The position numbers were made by a program, and so were the translations under genes. A stretch of 59,957 nt of DNA from Phoronis australis (Eukaryota; Phoronida; Phoronidae), in the NCBI GenBank assembly GCA_002633005.1, contig NMRA01000059.1, forward strand, positions 103,610 through 163,566. The letters are read 5' to 3'. Positions 35,501 through 42,283 of the stretch are shown piece by piece. The notes beneath the pieces were generated by a model. The model had not been told where the DNA came from and made no database searches. It saw nothing but the letters and a program-made list of their open reading frames with translations. The first letter of the stretch is position 1; every line of letters starts with the position of its first letter.

Positions 35501-38043
35501 AGGCAGTCATACTGCTTAAACAACAATGCACTACAATCATTTTTGCACTGCCACCTAAGTGTGCGTGTAGTGAATGTGAACTTTAAAGTCAGCGCATAAC
35601 ATAATTATGCAAACAACAACATTGTATTAATCGATGTTTCGGTTTATTGTCTCTAAACCATTCTCAAGACAAATGTTCTCAATACTCCAATCAGGTAACA
35701 CGGATGGAGAACAGTCTGCACAGGTATACATCAAAATGCAATGTGAGGGGAGAGACCAGAAATCAAAACAGTTGGAGCTCAAACGAACCAATGTTTCTAT
35801 TGAGATAGCCCTCAGCATGATTCAACCATATATGCATAGCCTCCTTTGTGGGGAGCCCGAGGGTGGTATTAGCCGTGTCCAAAATTTGAACACCAGAGTC
35901 TCCTGTAGTGCGACTGAAACGTTGATTAAATTAATACAATGTTGTTGTTTACATATGCACTTATTTTAAAGTTCTTATTCATATTTTGGCCTAAACCAAA
36001 TGTGATCAAGTAGTGAATAGGAGATAAAGTAACAACTGTACTGATGCTGTGCTTAGTCATGTCTAGAACACTTCTATATACTCAAGTGGTCACGAAACCT
36101 TTGTTAAAGCAAGTCATTGATATTTACAGGTGATGGCTTCAACTGTTTTCCTAAGTACGGCTGTCGCTCTAATCAACACTGTGTCATTAACGACACCTAT
36201 TGTGATCAAAAGACATCCACGTGCTTGTGTAGAAAGGGCGTCTTACTAAATGGTAATATTTTCTTTATGTTGTTTGTGTTTCTTGCTGTTGGTCTTGTTG
36301 TTTACCAGCTTTATGCTTCAATTTCCTGTTATCCCAAAATTTATTATTTGCAAATTGTTGAAAATGAACCAAAAATTGTCATGGAAATGAGTATTGTTAT
36401 GCCAGGGTTGTCATGGTTTCAGTTCTGACAAAGGTTGTACCATTACCAACAAGAAGTATAATGAAAGAAATCCAAAATGATGCACCCATCAACACGACAT
36501 GCTTCTTGGGCTTAAAGTGTCATTGAACCCATCCTTTCTGTTGAAAAAACAAGTTGGTGTTAGTTCAGTCAACTTGGTATAAGTTTTGATTGAAGTGTTT
36601 ACTCCCCTGGTACCACGCACATCTATTCTGTTCTACTGAAGAAGATATGGACAACCCTTCAACCACGTCATTCTAGGAATTTTCTGTTCACTTTCACCAG
36701 CTCACCCAGACCTTTGATTGCTGGTCAGAATGAGGCAACAAGTTTTATAATTTGCATGGAACTCACATTCTGTGATACCATTGGCTAGTACAGTAATGGA
36801 TCAAGTGTGAGTCATAGCACCGGTTTGCATGTTGACTGGAGCACCACGCCATATTAATTTGGTGTATTTTCCAAACGCAACAAATGTTGCATTTATGTAA
36901 GACATTGATAAAATACAGGTCATGTGACAATATACAGGTCACATGACAACATGCAGGTCACGTGACAAAATGCAGGTCTTGTTGCAAAATACAGGTCACA
37001 TGACTACAATCATACAGGCTTTATTGCTGGACACTTTGTATGTTTCTCTGCTCACCAAAGATTTTTTAAAATAATTATGTAGTTTAATAGTTAGAAAGTA
37101 GCATTCTAGATAATATTTTAAGAAACTTGACAATGAAGATAGCCTTCTATGACTAGTTTGTTCTTTTCCTGCTGTTTTGTCATTGTCTCCTGAGAGGAGC
37201 CTGGTACAGTGTGTGTCGTCTTAACACTCTGGTGCTGTCATAACACTTTGTGTCCTTTTCTTGACAGATACCTTCTGCAGTGTCAATGGTCAATCTCCAG
37301 GAGTGACAGGTTTCCAGTTTGACACAGACAATTGGCAAACATGGTTAATCCTTGCTTGTGTGGCTCTTGTTGTAATTGTGGTCGTCGTCATCCTCATTTG
37401 TCTGGTATGTAGACGCAAACGACGTGGGGATGCAGAGATTGACCTACATCAACACCTCAACAATCTGCCACCTCCTAAAAAGATCAACAATGATCTGTCA
37501 ACTAACTTAGGGCCGGCCGGCAAGTATACAAAAAACAGATTCTCTGGAAGCCATTTACCGTCCAATTATGACAAAAATTTAAAGATTTACGGTCGTCTGA
37601 TGAAGGTGAAGGAGGTAGAACGAGGTGATTCTGGCAACATCTACGTAAGTGGGTCACCTGAATCAGACTTAAGTGACGACGTGTTTCTTGACGATCCTCC
37701 CGTGGTTCAGTTGCCGCCACTCTCGGCTGATTTACTAGAGGAGGCTACGCGGCAGAATAGAAACCTTCACTGTCCAGTTGTGGAATCTGCCGCAACGGAG
37801 CGTCTTCCTAAACCAATATTGAAAAAGACTAGTGCTTATGACAGGAGTACTTGTAGTGCAAGTGACGACTCCTCGTCTGAGGAGGAGGGTGAACGAGGAT
37901 CAACACTTTCTGACAAAGAGTGGGAGCCACCTAAGTCACCAACATGCATTGAAGATGCATTGGCAATGATGCCACATTATAGTGAAGACTTGTCACGGCG
38001 CATTGTGGCAAACAGTAATGAGTACACATCATTTGATGTATGA
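11292..38043 (+). CDS. THSD7: THSD7-like multi-TSP1 transmembrane protein (3' part of gene, 19 visible exons)
   Basis: Gene-level entry; the exons are listed separately. The spliced exons give about 1,260 residues. TSP1 modules of two alternating kinds, DC-x-(V/L)-S-x-W-S-x-W-S-x-C and Y-x-W-x(4-5)-W-x-x-C...CG-x-G-x-x-x-R-x-V-x-C, are followed by a conserved T-G-G-C region, EGF-like cysteines, one transmembrane helix and a cytoplasmic tail. This order, the alternation and the CPGDC and VTGGC segments match vertebrate THSD7A/B, which are membrane proteins linked to cell adhesion and endothelial migration. Several modules keep the W-x-x-W C-mannosylation and C-x-x-S/T-C-G O-fucosylation motifs. 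All splice phases agree except across the gap at 26120-27052. The first exon seen starts in phase 1, so the signal peptide and N-terminal modules lie upstream, probably outside the window. Identification is from family knowledge and by eye. Confidence 0.9.
11794..12000. other. Assembly gap (207 N)
   Basis: Run of N in a THSD7 intron, flanked on the right by a 46-49-bp tandem repeat, so the gap is probably more of that array. Flanking exon phases agree, so no exon needs to be missing here. Confidence 0.98.
12001..12356. repeat. 46-49-bp minisatellite, about 7 copies
   Basis: Units contain gtgcaggcctcagataggca and agccttcttgtggtgcaagg. Abuts the gap at 11794-12000. Confidence 0.9.
12357..15434. 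other. THSD7 intron, no gene seen
   Basis: A+T-rich intron. A short aataatacacggaaataa repeat lies at about 12960-13040. No exon with TSP1 features, and the flanking exon phases agree. Confidence 0.7.
15435..15632. repeat. 38-bp minisatellite, 5 copies
   Basis: Units start ggatcacatgaccatgtctt and end tagtgtggtgcattcatt. Confidence 0.92.
15968..16116 (+). CDS. THSD7: THSD7 exon: TSP1 module, YVW type
   Basis: Acceptor gttgcag, donor GATG/gtataa. The first base completes the Ser codon begun in the exon ending at 11532. It encodes the 'Y-V-W-H-N-S-T-W-L-Q-C' half-module, then ICGPGYKTRQVTC, the hallmark CG-x-G...R-x-V-x-C core of the second THSD7 module type. It leaves in phase 1. Confidence 0.9.
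16447..16552 (+). CDS. THSD7: THSD7 exon: start of WTQWQLC TSP1 module
   Basis: Short exon, acceptor tttcag, donor ATTAG/gtaggt. It encodes the end of one module (CVVECP) and the start of the next (DCQLGEWTQWQLC). The following CTEKCE lacks the fucosylation motif. Phase 1 in, phase 2 out. The intron sequence right after the donor is a TG-rich minisatellite. Confidence 0.88.
16553..16920. repeat. 46-bp TG-rich minisatellite starting at a splice donor
   Basis: Units built of tgtgtcttgtaatgtgtcat and gcaatggtcatgtaatgg. The array begins within the donor region of the exon ending at 16552 and degenerates to the right. Confidence 0.9.
17448..17551 (+). CDS. THSD7: THSD7 exon: end of one TSP1, start of next (FWWHTG)
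   Basis: Acceptor attacag, donor CACTG/gtatgt. It encodes RQRPLLAEPRHGGKTCP..., a typical TSP1 C-terminal part, and the beginning of the next module (CFWWHTG). Phase 2 in, phase 1 out, joining to TWSPC in the next exon. The donor sequence is itself repeated twice downstream (see findings). An ambiguous base lies upstream at 17356 in the intron. Confidence 0.88.
17545..17690. repeat. Three copies of an exon-intron junction
   Basis: cacactggtatgtcttgtct, which contains the THSD7 donor, occurs at 17545, 17583 and 17634 with diverged spacers. Use of copy 2 or 3 as donor would add 38 or 89 bases and shift the frame. Confidence 0.85.
17786..18049 (+). CDS. THSD7: THSD7 exon: TSP1 pair, CGIGSRIRSVYC and WSEWSEC
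   Basis: Acceptor atcttcag, donor ATAA/gtgagg. It encodes TWSPC...ECGIGSRIRSVYC, a linker with paired cysteines, then CPEDCQVSPWSEWSECSVSC and the start of the module body. Both the W-x-x-W C-mannosylation motif and the C-S-V-S-C-G O-fucosylation motif are intact. Phase 1 in and out. Reading past the donor runs into a 33-bp repeat and soon a stop, supporting this donor. Confidence 0.9.
18071..18328. repeat. 33-bp minisatellite close to a splice donor
   Basis: Units agctatatgatgatgtctag plus ttcatgttcatgt, 8 copies, one shortened. They begin about 20 bases after the donor at 18050 and give a spurious Met/Ser-rich open frame. Confidence 0.95.
18688..18730. repeat. (AC)n microsatellite
   Basis: Imperfect CA repeat with interspersed cgcaca and tacaca units. 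Confidence 0.85.
18810..18995 (+). CDS. THSD7: THSD7 exon: YLW-type TSP1 module
   Basis: Acceptor tttcag, donor GAAG/gttggt. It encodes the end of the previous module (TIGQNCLQHHDLSQTRPC), then CPQYLWQVVSWSLC and ECGRNNGYQTRDVYC. Phase 1 in and out. A potential N-glycosylation site, NRT, lies between the halves. Confidence 0.9.
19455..19691 (+). CDS. THSD7: THSD7 exon: WSKWSKC TSP1 module
   Basis: Acceptor tttacag, donor GATG/gtgagg. It encodes the linker up to PCPINC, then KMTGWSKWSKCSTTCG and a basic body ending GGRSCP. Both W-x-x-W and C-S-T-T-C-G modification motifs are intact. Phase 1 in and out. Confidence 0.9.
19977..20144 (+). CDS. THSD7: THSD7 exon: FKW-type TSP1 module
   Basis: Acceptor cactag, donor CATG/gtatgt. 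It encodes TEIRQRKCQNLPTC, then PSFKWVINRWSHC and NCGHGKQTRNVSC. Phase 1 in and out. There is no initiating Met in this open stretch. It was recognised from the CG-x-G-x-Q-T-R-x-V-x-C motif and matching splice phases. Confidence 0.9.
21045..21215 (+). CDS. THSD7: THSD7 exon: WGSWSPC TSP1 module
   Basis: Acceptor ttttccag, donor CCAAA/gtaaga. It encodes EICLNHGLG...CDGDCPLTDWGSWSPC and CSQSCG with the body up to RTFRNQ. Both TSP1 modification motifs are present. Phase 1 in and out. A 29-bp minisatellite starts about 20 bases after the donor. Confidence 0.9.
21236..21387. repeat. 29-bp minisatellite, 5 copies
   Basis: Units gtttgttggttgtgcttcat plus tgagatcca, starting about 20 bases after the splice donor at 21216. 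Confidence 0.95.
21582..21731 (+). CDS. THSD7: THSD7 exon: YSW-type TSP1, first half
   Basis: Acceptor tttccag, donor ACGGG/gtgagt. It encodes SESKFIQCSN..., then CGFNKCPRYSWLAGPWTSC. The module continues after a 2.4-kb intron with SCGEGKQTRNLLC. Phase 1 in and out. Confidence 0.88.
22120..22390. other. CpG-rich block inside an A+T-rich intron
   Basis: Locally rich in G+C and in CpG, with tgcacgcatg, acagcgcgcg and agcgtcgacg segments. No TSP1 signature and no convincing splice-site pair. It may be an inserted element or a regulatory island. Confidence 0.4.
22430..23765. other. THSD7 intron, no gene seen
   Basis: Mixed A+T-rich sequence. A two-copy 55-bp repeat (aatgtataanactggt and gtgttcagactg) lies at about 23646-23738. 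No coding evidence. Confidence 0.6.
23750..23885 (-). repeat. tRNA-derived SINE, copy 1
   Basis: The minus strand has an A-box-like gtcctagtgggataagtgac and a B-box-like ccagttcgagtccc at tRNA spacing, then gggtacactgctagaccct. The tail matches copy 2 at 30421-30635. Confidence 0.6.
24110..24295 (+). CDS. THSD7: THSD7 exon: CGEGKQTRNLLC and a degenerate WMEG TSP1
   Basis: Acceptor tgctgtag, donor CAAG/gttaga. It encodes SCGEGKQTRNLLC, a spacer, CNVPCPVDCHVSDWMEGVC and CSRKCG. The second Trp of the W-x-x-W motif is absent and one residue is lost before the Cys, so this module has lost both C-mannosylation spacing and the O-fucose site. Phase 1 in and out. The exon has no internal start codon near its beginning. 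Confidence 0.87.
24320..24532. repeat. About 34-bp minisatellite near a splice donor
   Basis: Units of gttgctggggggactaggga plus atactttaggggcct, about 6 imperfect copies, starting 25 bases after the donor at 24296. Confidence 0.9.
24673..24713. repeat. (TATAT)n microsatellite
   Basis: Pentamer tatta repeated about six times, followed by a 200-bp A+T-rich att/gtt tract that runs to the splice acceptor at 24999. Confidence 0.85.
25000..25127 (+). CDS. THSD7: THSD7 exon: LKTFTRN TSP1 body and LYW start
   Basis: Acceptor tctgtag, donor CACCG/gtgagt. It encodes LKTFTRNILTAAENGGRPCP and NERHCTDLYWTVSP. It is the only exon to end in phase 0, joining directly to WTKC of the next exon to give the expected Y-W-T-V-S-P-W-T-K-C. 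Its last 17 bases plus the donor sit in a 33-bp repeat present four times, so three further in-frame donors follow. An A+T-rich Ile/Asn-codon low-complexity tract precedes the acceptor. Confidence 0.87.
25111..25233. repeat. 33-bp repeat carrying exon end and splice donor, 4 copies
   Basis: actgatctatactggactgt plus gtcaccg/gtgagt. Each unit contains 17 or more coding bases and a full gtgagt donor. Period 33 keeps the reading frame. Confidence 0.95.
25421..25571 (+). CDS. THSD7: THSD7 exon: CGSGTRKRHVRC TSP1 module
   Basis: Acceptor ttgtcag, donor CAAG/gttagt. It encodes WTKCRKTFPQFPCGSG and TRKRHVRC, a charged spacer and ECDKPC. Phase 0 in, phase 1 out. The next visible exon starts in phase 0, so at least one exon that enters in phase 1 and leaves in phase 0 is missing; the gap at 26120-27052 lies in that interval. 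Confidence 0.87.
25581..26119. repeat. 70-bp minisatellite, at least 7.7 copies, running into the gap
   Basis: Virtually identical units starting gttactgttaactaatttta, beginning 10 bases after the splice donor. The near-zero divergence indicates recent expansion and explains the assembly break. Confidence 0.97.
26120..27052. other. Assembly gap (933 N) hiding at least one THSD7 exon
   Basis: Run of N between a 70-bp tandem array on the left and a 52-bp array on the right. The exon ending at 25571 leaves in phase 1 and the exon at 27402 enters in phase 0, and a whole 'DC..W..W..C' TSP1 module is absent, so coding sequence lies in the gap or was collapsed. Confidence 0.95.
27053..27372. repeat. 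52-bp minisatellite, about 6 copies, from gap to near a splice acceptor
   Basis: Units cagtattatgttatgtcatt plus ataccttgctaacagataatacaacatagtgg. Each carries ttgctaacag, which resembles a branch point followed by an acceptor. The true acceptor is at 27401. Confidence 0.95.
27402..27570 (+). CDS. THSD7: THSD7 exon: CGRGTRTRTIKC TSP1 module
   Basis: Acceptor ttgttgcag, donor AACG/gtaagt. It encodes NVSCNGELCHSYTIERGDW, SVCRVGPRGCGRGTRTRTIKC and the SDNHEVDLIYC spacer. It enters in phase 0 and leaves in phase 1. The expected preceding module (DC...W..W..C) is not in the visible sequence. Confidence 0.88.
27659..28685. mobile_element. Candidate inverted-repeat element, about 1 kb
   Basis: Left end TGCCTACCTTCGTT and reverse complement of right end TGCCTACCTTTGTT match at 13 of 14 bases. 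No clear target-site duplication. The 119-codon frame on the minus strand (27655-28014) lies in it and lacks known motifs. Confidence 0.4.
28817..29072 (+). CDS. THSD7: THSD7 exon: CPGDC..WSSWGPC TSP1 module
   Basis: Acceptor gcctag, donor ACTAG/gtgagt. It encodes a long spacer, CGAPCPGDCKLTSWSSWGPC, CYRNCSD and GHQVRSRSIVQF, ending RRQACPQDLVQT. The stretch closely follows the penultimate module of vertebrate THSD7 (a CPGDC motif and a G-x-Q-V-R-S-R run). W-x-x-W is kept, the fucose motif is not. Phase 1 in, phase 2 out. Confidence 0.9.
29408..29850. repeat. Degenerate minisatellite (gcaatattacatgtatactg)
   Basis: About 11 diverged units of 35-55 bases with tggtagtgaggactgagcaa. Confidence 0.8.
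30421..30635 (-). repeat. tRNA-derived SINE, copy 2, with an internal 31-bp expansion
   Basis: The minus strand has the A-box-like gacctattgggataggtgcc and B-box-like gggtttgagtgccac, then cacactgctagaccct. The last segment is expanded into three or four tandem units (ggtctagcagtgtggcccag plus tggcactcaag). Confidence 0.6.
31236..31382. repeat. 32-bp minisatellite, 4 copies
   Basis: Units ggttgttttgtgtgggctgt plus ctcatgtacaga. Confidence 0.93.
31996..32757. repeat. Large minisatellite with 24- and 30-bp units in a 54-bp higher-order repeat
   Basis: Alternating ctcctacacctgtatacaga plus cata (24) and ctcttacacctacacctgta plus tacagacata (30). All units are multiples of three, so four frames stay open for about 250 codons. 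Confidence 0.97.
32992..33092 (+). CDS. THSD7: THSD7 exon: last, reduced TSP1-like module
   Basis: Acceptor tctttgcag, donor CCTG/gtaggg. It encodes RKCKADSHETCP, FNWKTSDW and GQREVTC. The module has the F-N-W...W start and R-x-V-x-C end but lacks the CG-x-G centre. Vertebrate THSD7 ends with a similarly reduced module, so this is family-typical, not decay. Phase 2 in, phase 1 out. Confidence 0.85.
33093..34377. other. THSD7 intron, no gene seen
   Basis: A+T-rich, no repeats of note, no coding evidence. Confidence 0.65.
34378..34506 (+). CDS. THSD7: THSD7 exon: VTGGC segment and EGF-like start
   Basis: Acceptor cctacag, donor GAAG/gtgagg. It encodes GGIKVTGGCMEW, CSVPCGQDGKC and GICQCRADYE. 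The V-T-G-G-C segment followed by C-x-x-x-C is also found just before the membrane in vertebrate THSD7. The GKC..G-I-C-Q-C spacing resembles a short EGF/EB module. Phase 1 in and out. Confidence 0.87.
35607..35955. mobile_element. Inverted-repeat element bounded by hammerhead-like motifs
   Basis: Left arm (about 35610-35640, reversed) and right arm (about 35914-35950) share gaaac, gattaa, attaatacaa and tgttgttgttt. On the minus strand at 35668-35632, cttgagaa, a ggttta...taaacc stem and gaaac form a hammerhead-like core. On the plus strand, cctgtagtgcgactgaaac ends at about 35918. Likely a relic of a Penelope-like or retrozyme-type element. Confidence 0.5.
36130..36252 (+). CDS. THSD7: THSD7 exon: Cys-rich EGF-like module
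   Basis: Acceptor tttacag, donor AATG/gtaata. It encodes GDGFNCFPKYGCRSNQHC, NDTYC, TSTCLCRKGVLLN. The cysteine spacing suggests an EGF-like unit that closes with FC in the next exon. One N-glycosylation sequon (NDT) is present. Phase 1 in and out. Confidence 0.85.
36253..37267. other. THSD7 intron with a short caggtcacatgac repeat
   Basis: About five units of tacaggtcacatgacaa at 36915-37010; otherwise nothing recognised. Confidence 0.65.
37268..38043 (+). CDS. THSD7: THSD7 last exon: transmembrane helix and long cytoplasmic tail
   Basis: Acceptor cttgacag, phase 1 in, ending at TGA 38041-38043. It encodes a 20-residue juxtamembrane stretch, a hydrophobic helix (WLILACVALVVIVVVVILIC and a few more), a basic stop-transfer CRRKRRG, and about 210 cytoplasmic residues. 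The tail has a Pro-rich patch (LPPPKK), an acidic Ser cluster (ASDDSSSEEEGE) suited to casein kinase 2, and a C-terminus ending in E-Y-T-S-F-D-V, which could bind a PDZ domain of the hydrophobic-x-hydrophobic class (inference). From memory, vertebrate THSD7A has a far shorter tail. Confidence 0.92.
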
Positions 38044-38255
38044 TTTATGTTAATGGCTGCATGATGTCACCACAGTATTGTGCATATGATTATGTTAATG
38101 GCTGTATGATGTCACCACAGTATTGTGCATATGATTATGTTAATGGCTGTATGATGTCGCCACAGTATTGTGCATATGATTATGTTAATGGCTGTATGAT
38201 GTCACCACAGTATTGTGCATATGATTATGTCAATGGTGGCATGATGTCATCACTG
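38043..38255. repeat. 45-bp minisatellite starting at the THSD7 stop codon
   Basis: Units gattatgttaatggctgtat plus gatgtcaccacagtattgtgcatat, 4.7 copies. The first unit overlaps the last base of the stop codon. Confidence 0.95.
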
Positions 38256-38382
38256 TAATGTCACAGTTACTTTATACCTCCCAACCTCGTCTAGTGCATC
38301 TAGGGCTTCCGGTGCATCTGACTACTCCAAGTATCTTTACAACTTGTCAAACATCCATCATGTGTGTGGCAGTGCACACTAA

Positions 38383-38465
38383 TGTGCAGTGTAAAGAGTG
38401 GACACCAATGTGCAGTGCAAAGAATGCACACCAATGTGCAGTGCATACCAATGTGCAGTGCAAGA
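38383..38465. repeat. Short minisatellite in the THSD7 3'UTR
   Basis: Units of accaatgtgcagtgcaaaga, four imperfect copies. Confidence 0.85.
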
Positions 38466-39018
38466 CACTGCTGTCAGTCATAGGCTCTACATATAGAGAA
38501 TTTCTCTAACTTTTCTTGACATAATCAACCTGCTAACTCTATGCATGTACAATTCATCAAGTTTGTGACCTGTGTACACTTACTGTACTACATCATTATG
38601 CTTCTGCCAAGCATAATGGGAGGTGGTCCAAAGTGAGCATGACTAAACTAAGTGTAGTTTTTACATTGTTTGTGGCCACATTCTGCCACTGAAGCCCATT
38701 CGTTATGTAATAGTGTTTATTGTACTTATACCTTATTTCCATATATTTTAAGAGGTTTCATTTTGTTAAAAACTTTTAACTATGCATTGTACAGTTGTGC
38801 TTGAGGTTTTATACACTTGCTTCGCTTGTGGCTTTGTTGTAAAGTTTCAAAGTGAGGTTAGAGCCCACCAACAAGTCCCTCCATGTGGCTCATTATCTTA
38901 GTGTTACCGTAGCAATACGTTGTTTTAACTTTGTTTTAGTCTCCATGCAGTTCATGGCGTCAACTCTCCAAGATACGTGCCCTAGTTCACTATACTACAA
39001 CAAGAAATGAAGGTCCTA

Positions 39019-39195
39019 CATTCAATTACACAACATGCAATTACACAACATTCAATTACACTACATTCAATTACACTACATTCAATTACACTACATTCAA
39101 TTACACTACATTCAATTACACTACATTCAATTACACTACATTCAATTACACTTCATTCAATTACACTACATTCAGTTACTCTACATTCAATTACA
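39019..39195. repeat. 15-bp minisatellite, 12 copies, in the THSD7 3'UTR
   Basis: Units tacattcaattacac with few changes. Confidence 0.95.
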
Positions 39196-39850
39196 GCAAC
39201 TGCCACCTACCCAGCCAAACACTGAGGTGTTGATTTATTCCAAACATGACATCATGACTGCAGAATCTGTCCTGTAGATCTGGACATTGTTGCTATTCCA
39301 TAATCCAAGATATTTCATTGCAAATTTCTGACAAGTTACCAACCTTATAGAAGTTGGGTTCTGTTTGTGGATTCATGTTGGTTCTGTTTGTGGATTCATG
39401 TGTTCTGTCCGTAGGAATAATACAAATCCTGTGATCTACTCTTAACCCACTATCTTGGTGTGTTGCCGTTATGATTTAGACTCGTGGGGTATGTTTAAGT
39501 TCATGATTTTGTCACGGATAATGAGCACAAAAACCCGAGTGTACATGTGTGTAAAAAGAGTAAATGTTTGTAAGTTTTCTATGCTAACATATAACTCAAT
39601 TTCAATTTGTAATTTTTAAGAAAGTTGAATATTATTTTTTTTTATCTAAGTATCTGGATGCTAAGGTGACCTGGAGTATCACATAACATTCTCTCAATCA
39701 GCTCTGACCTGGCGGACTCAGGCTTACTGTTTGCTTCATTTTTGTGCATTTAGCGCACAATTTACAATTTACCTGGAAAGTTTACTTACCTATGTGTTTG
39801 TGACAGACTAAACAATCACTGCTTTTTTCCAGCGAGTTCGTCTTTATGAC

Positions 39851-39856
39851 AATAAA
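39851..39856 (+). terminator. Candidate poly(A) signal of THSD7
   Basis: First canonical AATAAA found downstream of the THSD7 stop, followed within 40 bases by the GT-rich tgttgtgtta. This gives a 3'UTR of about 1.8 kb that contains three minisatellites. A second AATAAA is at 42011-42016, inside the convergent gene's downstream region. Confidence 0.5.
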
Positions 39857-39898
39857 CATTGAAGGTACAGTTAGTCCTTGCTACATCTGTATGTTGTG

Positions 39899-40089
39899 TT
39901 ACTATTATTGAGAGGTGGACCATTTCAGTGTTACTATTATTGAGAGGTGCACCATTTCAGTGTTACTATTATTGAGAGTTGCACCATTTCAGTGTTACTA
40001 TTATTGAGAGGTGCACCATTTCAGTGTTACTATTATTGAGAGGTGCACCATTTCAGTGTTACTATTATTGAGAGGTGCACCATTTCAGT
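39899..40089. repeat. 32-bp minisatellite, 6 copies
   Basis: Units cagtgttactattattgaga plus ggtgcaccattt, just after the candidate poly(A) site. Confidence 0.95.
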
Positions 40090-42283
40090 CTCATTTTGCC
40101 ACCTGGGATGTTTGTCACTGGGAGATGAACTGTCCATGTAAGCACTATGAGTATGAAGTGTTGCATTGTGGGATTTGTTACTTTTGGGGCAGTTTTGTGC
40201 TTCTGTGAATAAGATATCTTCACAGTGAACATTGTCTTGTCAGAGAGGGAAGAGACTCCTCTGAATGCCAGCAAATCACACCAGGGCTTCTTCACTCGAA
40301 AGTTGGTGCTGCTGCTAGTTTAGGTCGAGATAGTGACCTCATTAGTACAAATATCACTTGAGATAATGGTTGGTGTACTGTGCATTCTTTCTGTCATTAG
40401 GGCCTGCCTTCATAACAGTTGTGGGTAACATAGCATCTTGTTACAGAGGTTAATCTTTTAAAGTTATATGCGACTCAGTCCTGATCAACACACTTCTTGT
40501 GGATAGAGAATGAAGTGGTTTGCAATGAGCTTCAGGAAGGCCATTATCAATATACCTAGACAACCTTTCACTGAAATTTATGTGGTTTGCATGTACTACA
40601 GCTGGTTACAATTAAATGCACAACCTCATAAAAAGTGGTCCAGACTAAGACATCCCAGTTTGAAGGAAAAGTTATTTCCCATAAGTCTCAAAATTCAGCC
40701 TGGGAGGCGCAGCGTGCAGAGGGTTTTTACTCTGCCATCCTGATCTAGGATTGTAGACAGGTCTTATAATTTTAATGTAAAACATTGTTTTCAACAATCG
40801 CAGGGTAGTTGATAGTCAAATACTTTAGTTATTTTGAAAAAAAATGTGTAGGCAGTTAAGGGGTGGTCCAACAATGTTATTGTCCATTAATTCGCGTTAG
40901 TTAAAGGGTGATCCAACAATGTTGTAACCTGTGTTTATTAATACTTTCTTAGGTGTTTACAATGACAACCTGGTAACCAAACAGTATTATTGTTATTTCA
41001 AACGACCAGAGATTTACTGGAGGAAATATGTGTTGCCTTGTTACATGTTCGTCGGCTGTGTGCGAACTATAATTTTATGAGGAGGCTATCAATCGACAGG
41101 GGTCAGTCTACCTGTGTTGGATTAACTCCCCGGAGACAGTGTTTTTCTGCCCCAACGGACTGCAGTGGTTGGCGGGAGCTTTGAACTCCGTATCTGTAGA
41201 GATATGTTTGGCGAGCTCGGTGAATGTATTTTACAGTTACATTCTGTAAGGCATGGTCTTTTGAAAAAGTTTCATAATTCTTCCATTTTTGGTGTCACTT
41301 CAAAAGCTGTAATTACATAAAATGGATTTTGTCCTTTTTTGTGACTGCTGATCTACCAACCATTCTAATAATGTAGGAAGAGAAGCTTTATTTTTAGCAA
41401 AAAAAAAACAAAATGTTTTTTCTCCTTGATTTTGTGCACTAAACAGAAGAGTTCTGGTACTCTTGTATTATATAACAGAAGGGTATGATAGTTGGAGAGT
41501 CTTCCTCACTTAGGGAATAGAGTTGTATTTGTTGTTAATTATATAATTACAGCCTAGTGCATTGTTTATTTTTGGTACGTTCTGAAAGGCGCTGCCGTTA
41601 CACTGTTAGGTAGACGTAAGTATAACAAGTATTTGTATCTTACAATAAGTTATGTGTTCACTACTCACTGCTGACTAAACTTATCCTGTTTTTATGAGAT
41701 TCTTGTTGTAAATCAACTCCCATGGAAAGTGTTGGCCTCGTTTGAGGACCCTGTTTTCCCAACGTTCGCAAGCAGATCGTTTTATCTGTGAGGCTGGCAA
41801 TCAATAGATAAGCCAAGGGGGATTATTCTACACATATCGGCAGGCTAGTTTTTATTAACCATTCTAAGAACTGTCTTCCCTGCATTTAGAGGCTCTTATT
41901 TTTGCAAGACGTTTATTATGTAAGTTACGCTTCTGGTAATTCTTTCAGTGCTCATTTTCAGAGTTGTTTAATTGATGACATATCGTTGAAGTGGATGTAA
42001 TTTTGAAATGAATAAACATATCATTTTTAAAATTGATCGCTTGTCATTCTGGCCTTAGTACTTGCTTGTGTGGAAGTTCCTGAACATGTCGTGAAGGGGC
42101 GTGTTTGTTTCTCACCAACACCTTTCTGTCCTGAAGCTGCTTGCCCTGAAGCAGCCTGCCCTTTCTCTACAACTCAGCTACTAGGTACCCATTGTGAAAA
42201 TAAACAAGAGGAATTTATAATACTTCGAAACAAATATAATTGACTTTAGAAAAATATTTTGATTTTTACAATTAACTTAATCT
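40090..42283. other. Intergenic region between convergent genes
   Basis: No coding evidence. Two segments (about 41010-41410 and 41740-41920) look like diverged copies of one repeat, sharing gaggct..caat and aaccattctaa motifs. Confidence 0.5.
42214..42219 (-). terminator. Weak poly(A) signal variant for the LPMO gene
   Basis: The minus strand reads TATAAA about 65 bases past the stop, followed by a T-rich stretch. No AATAAA occurs on this strand until about 41917 and 41856. The true signal is uncertain. Confidence 0.25.
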
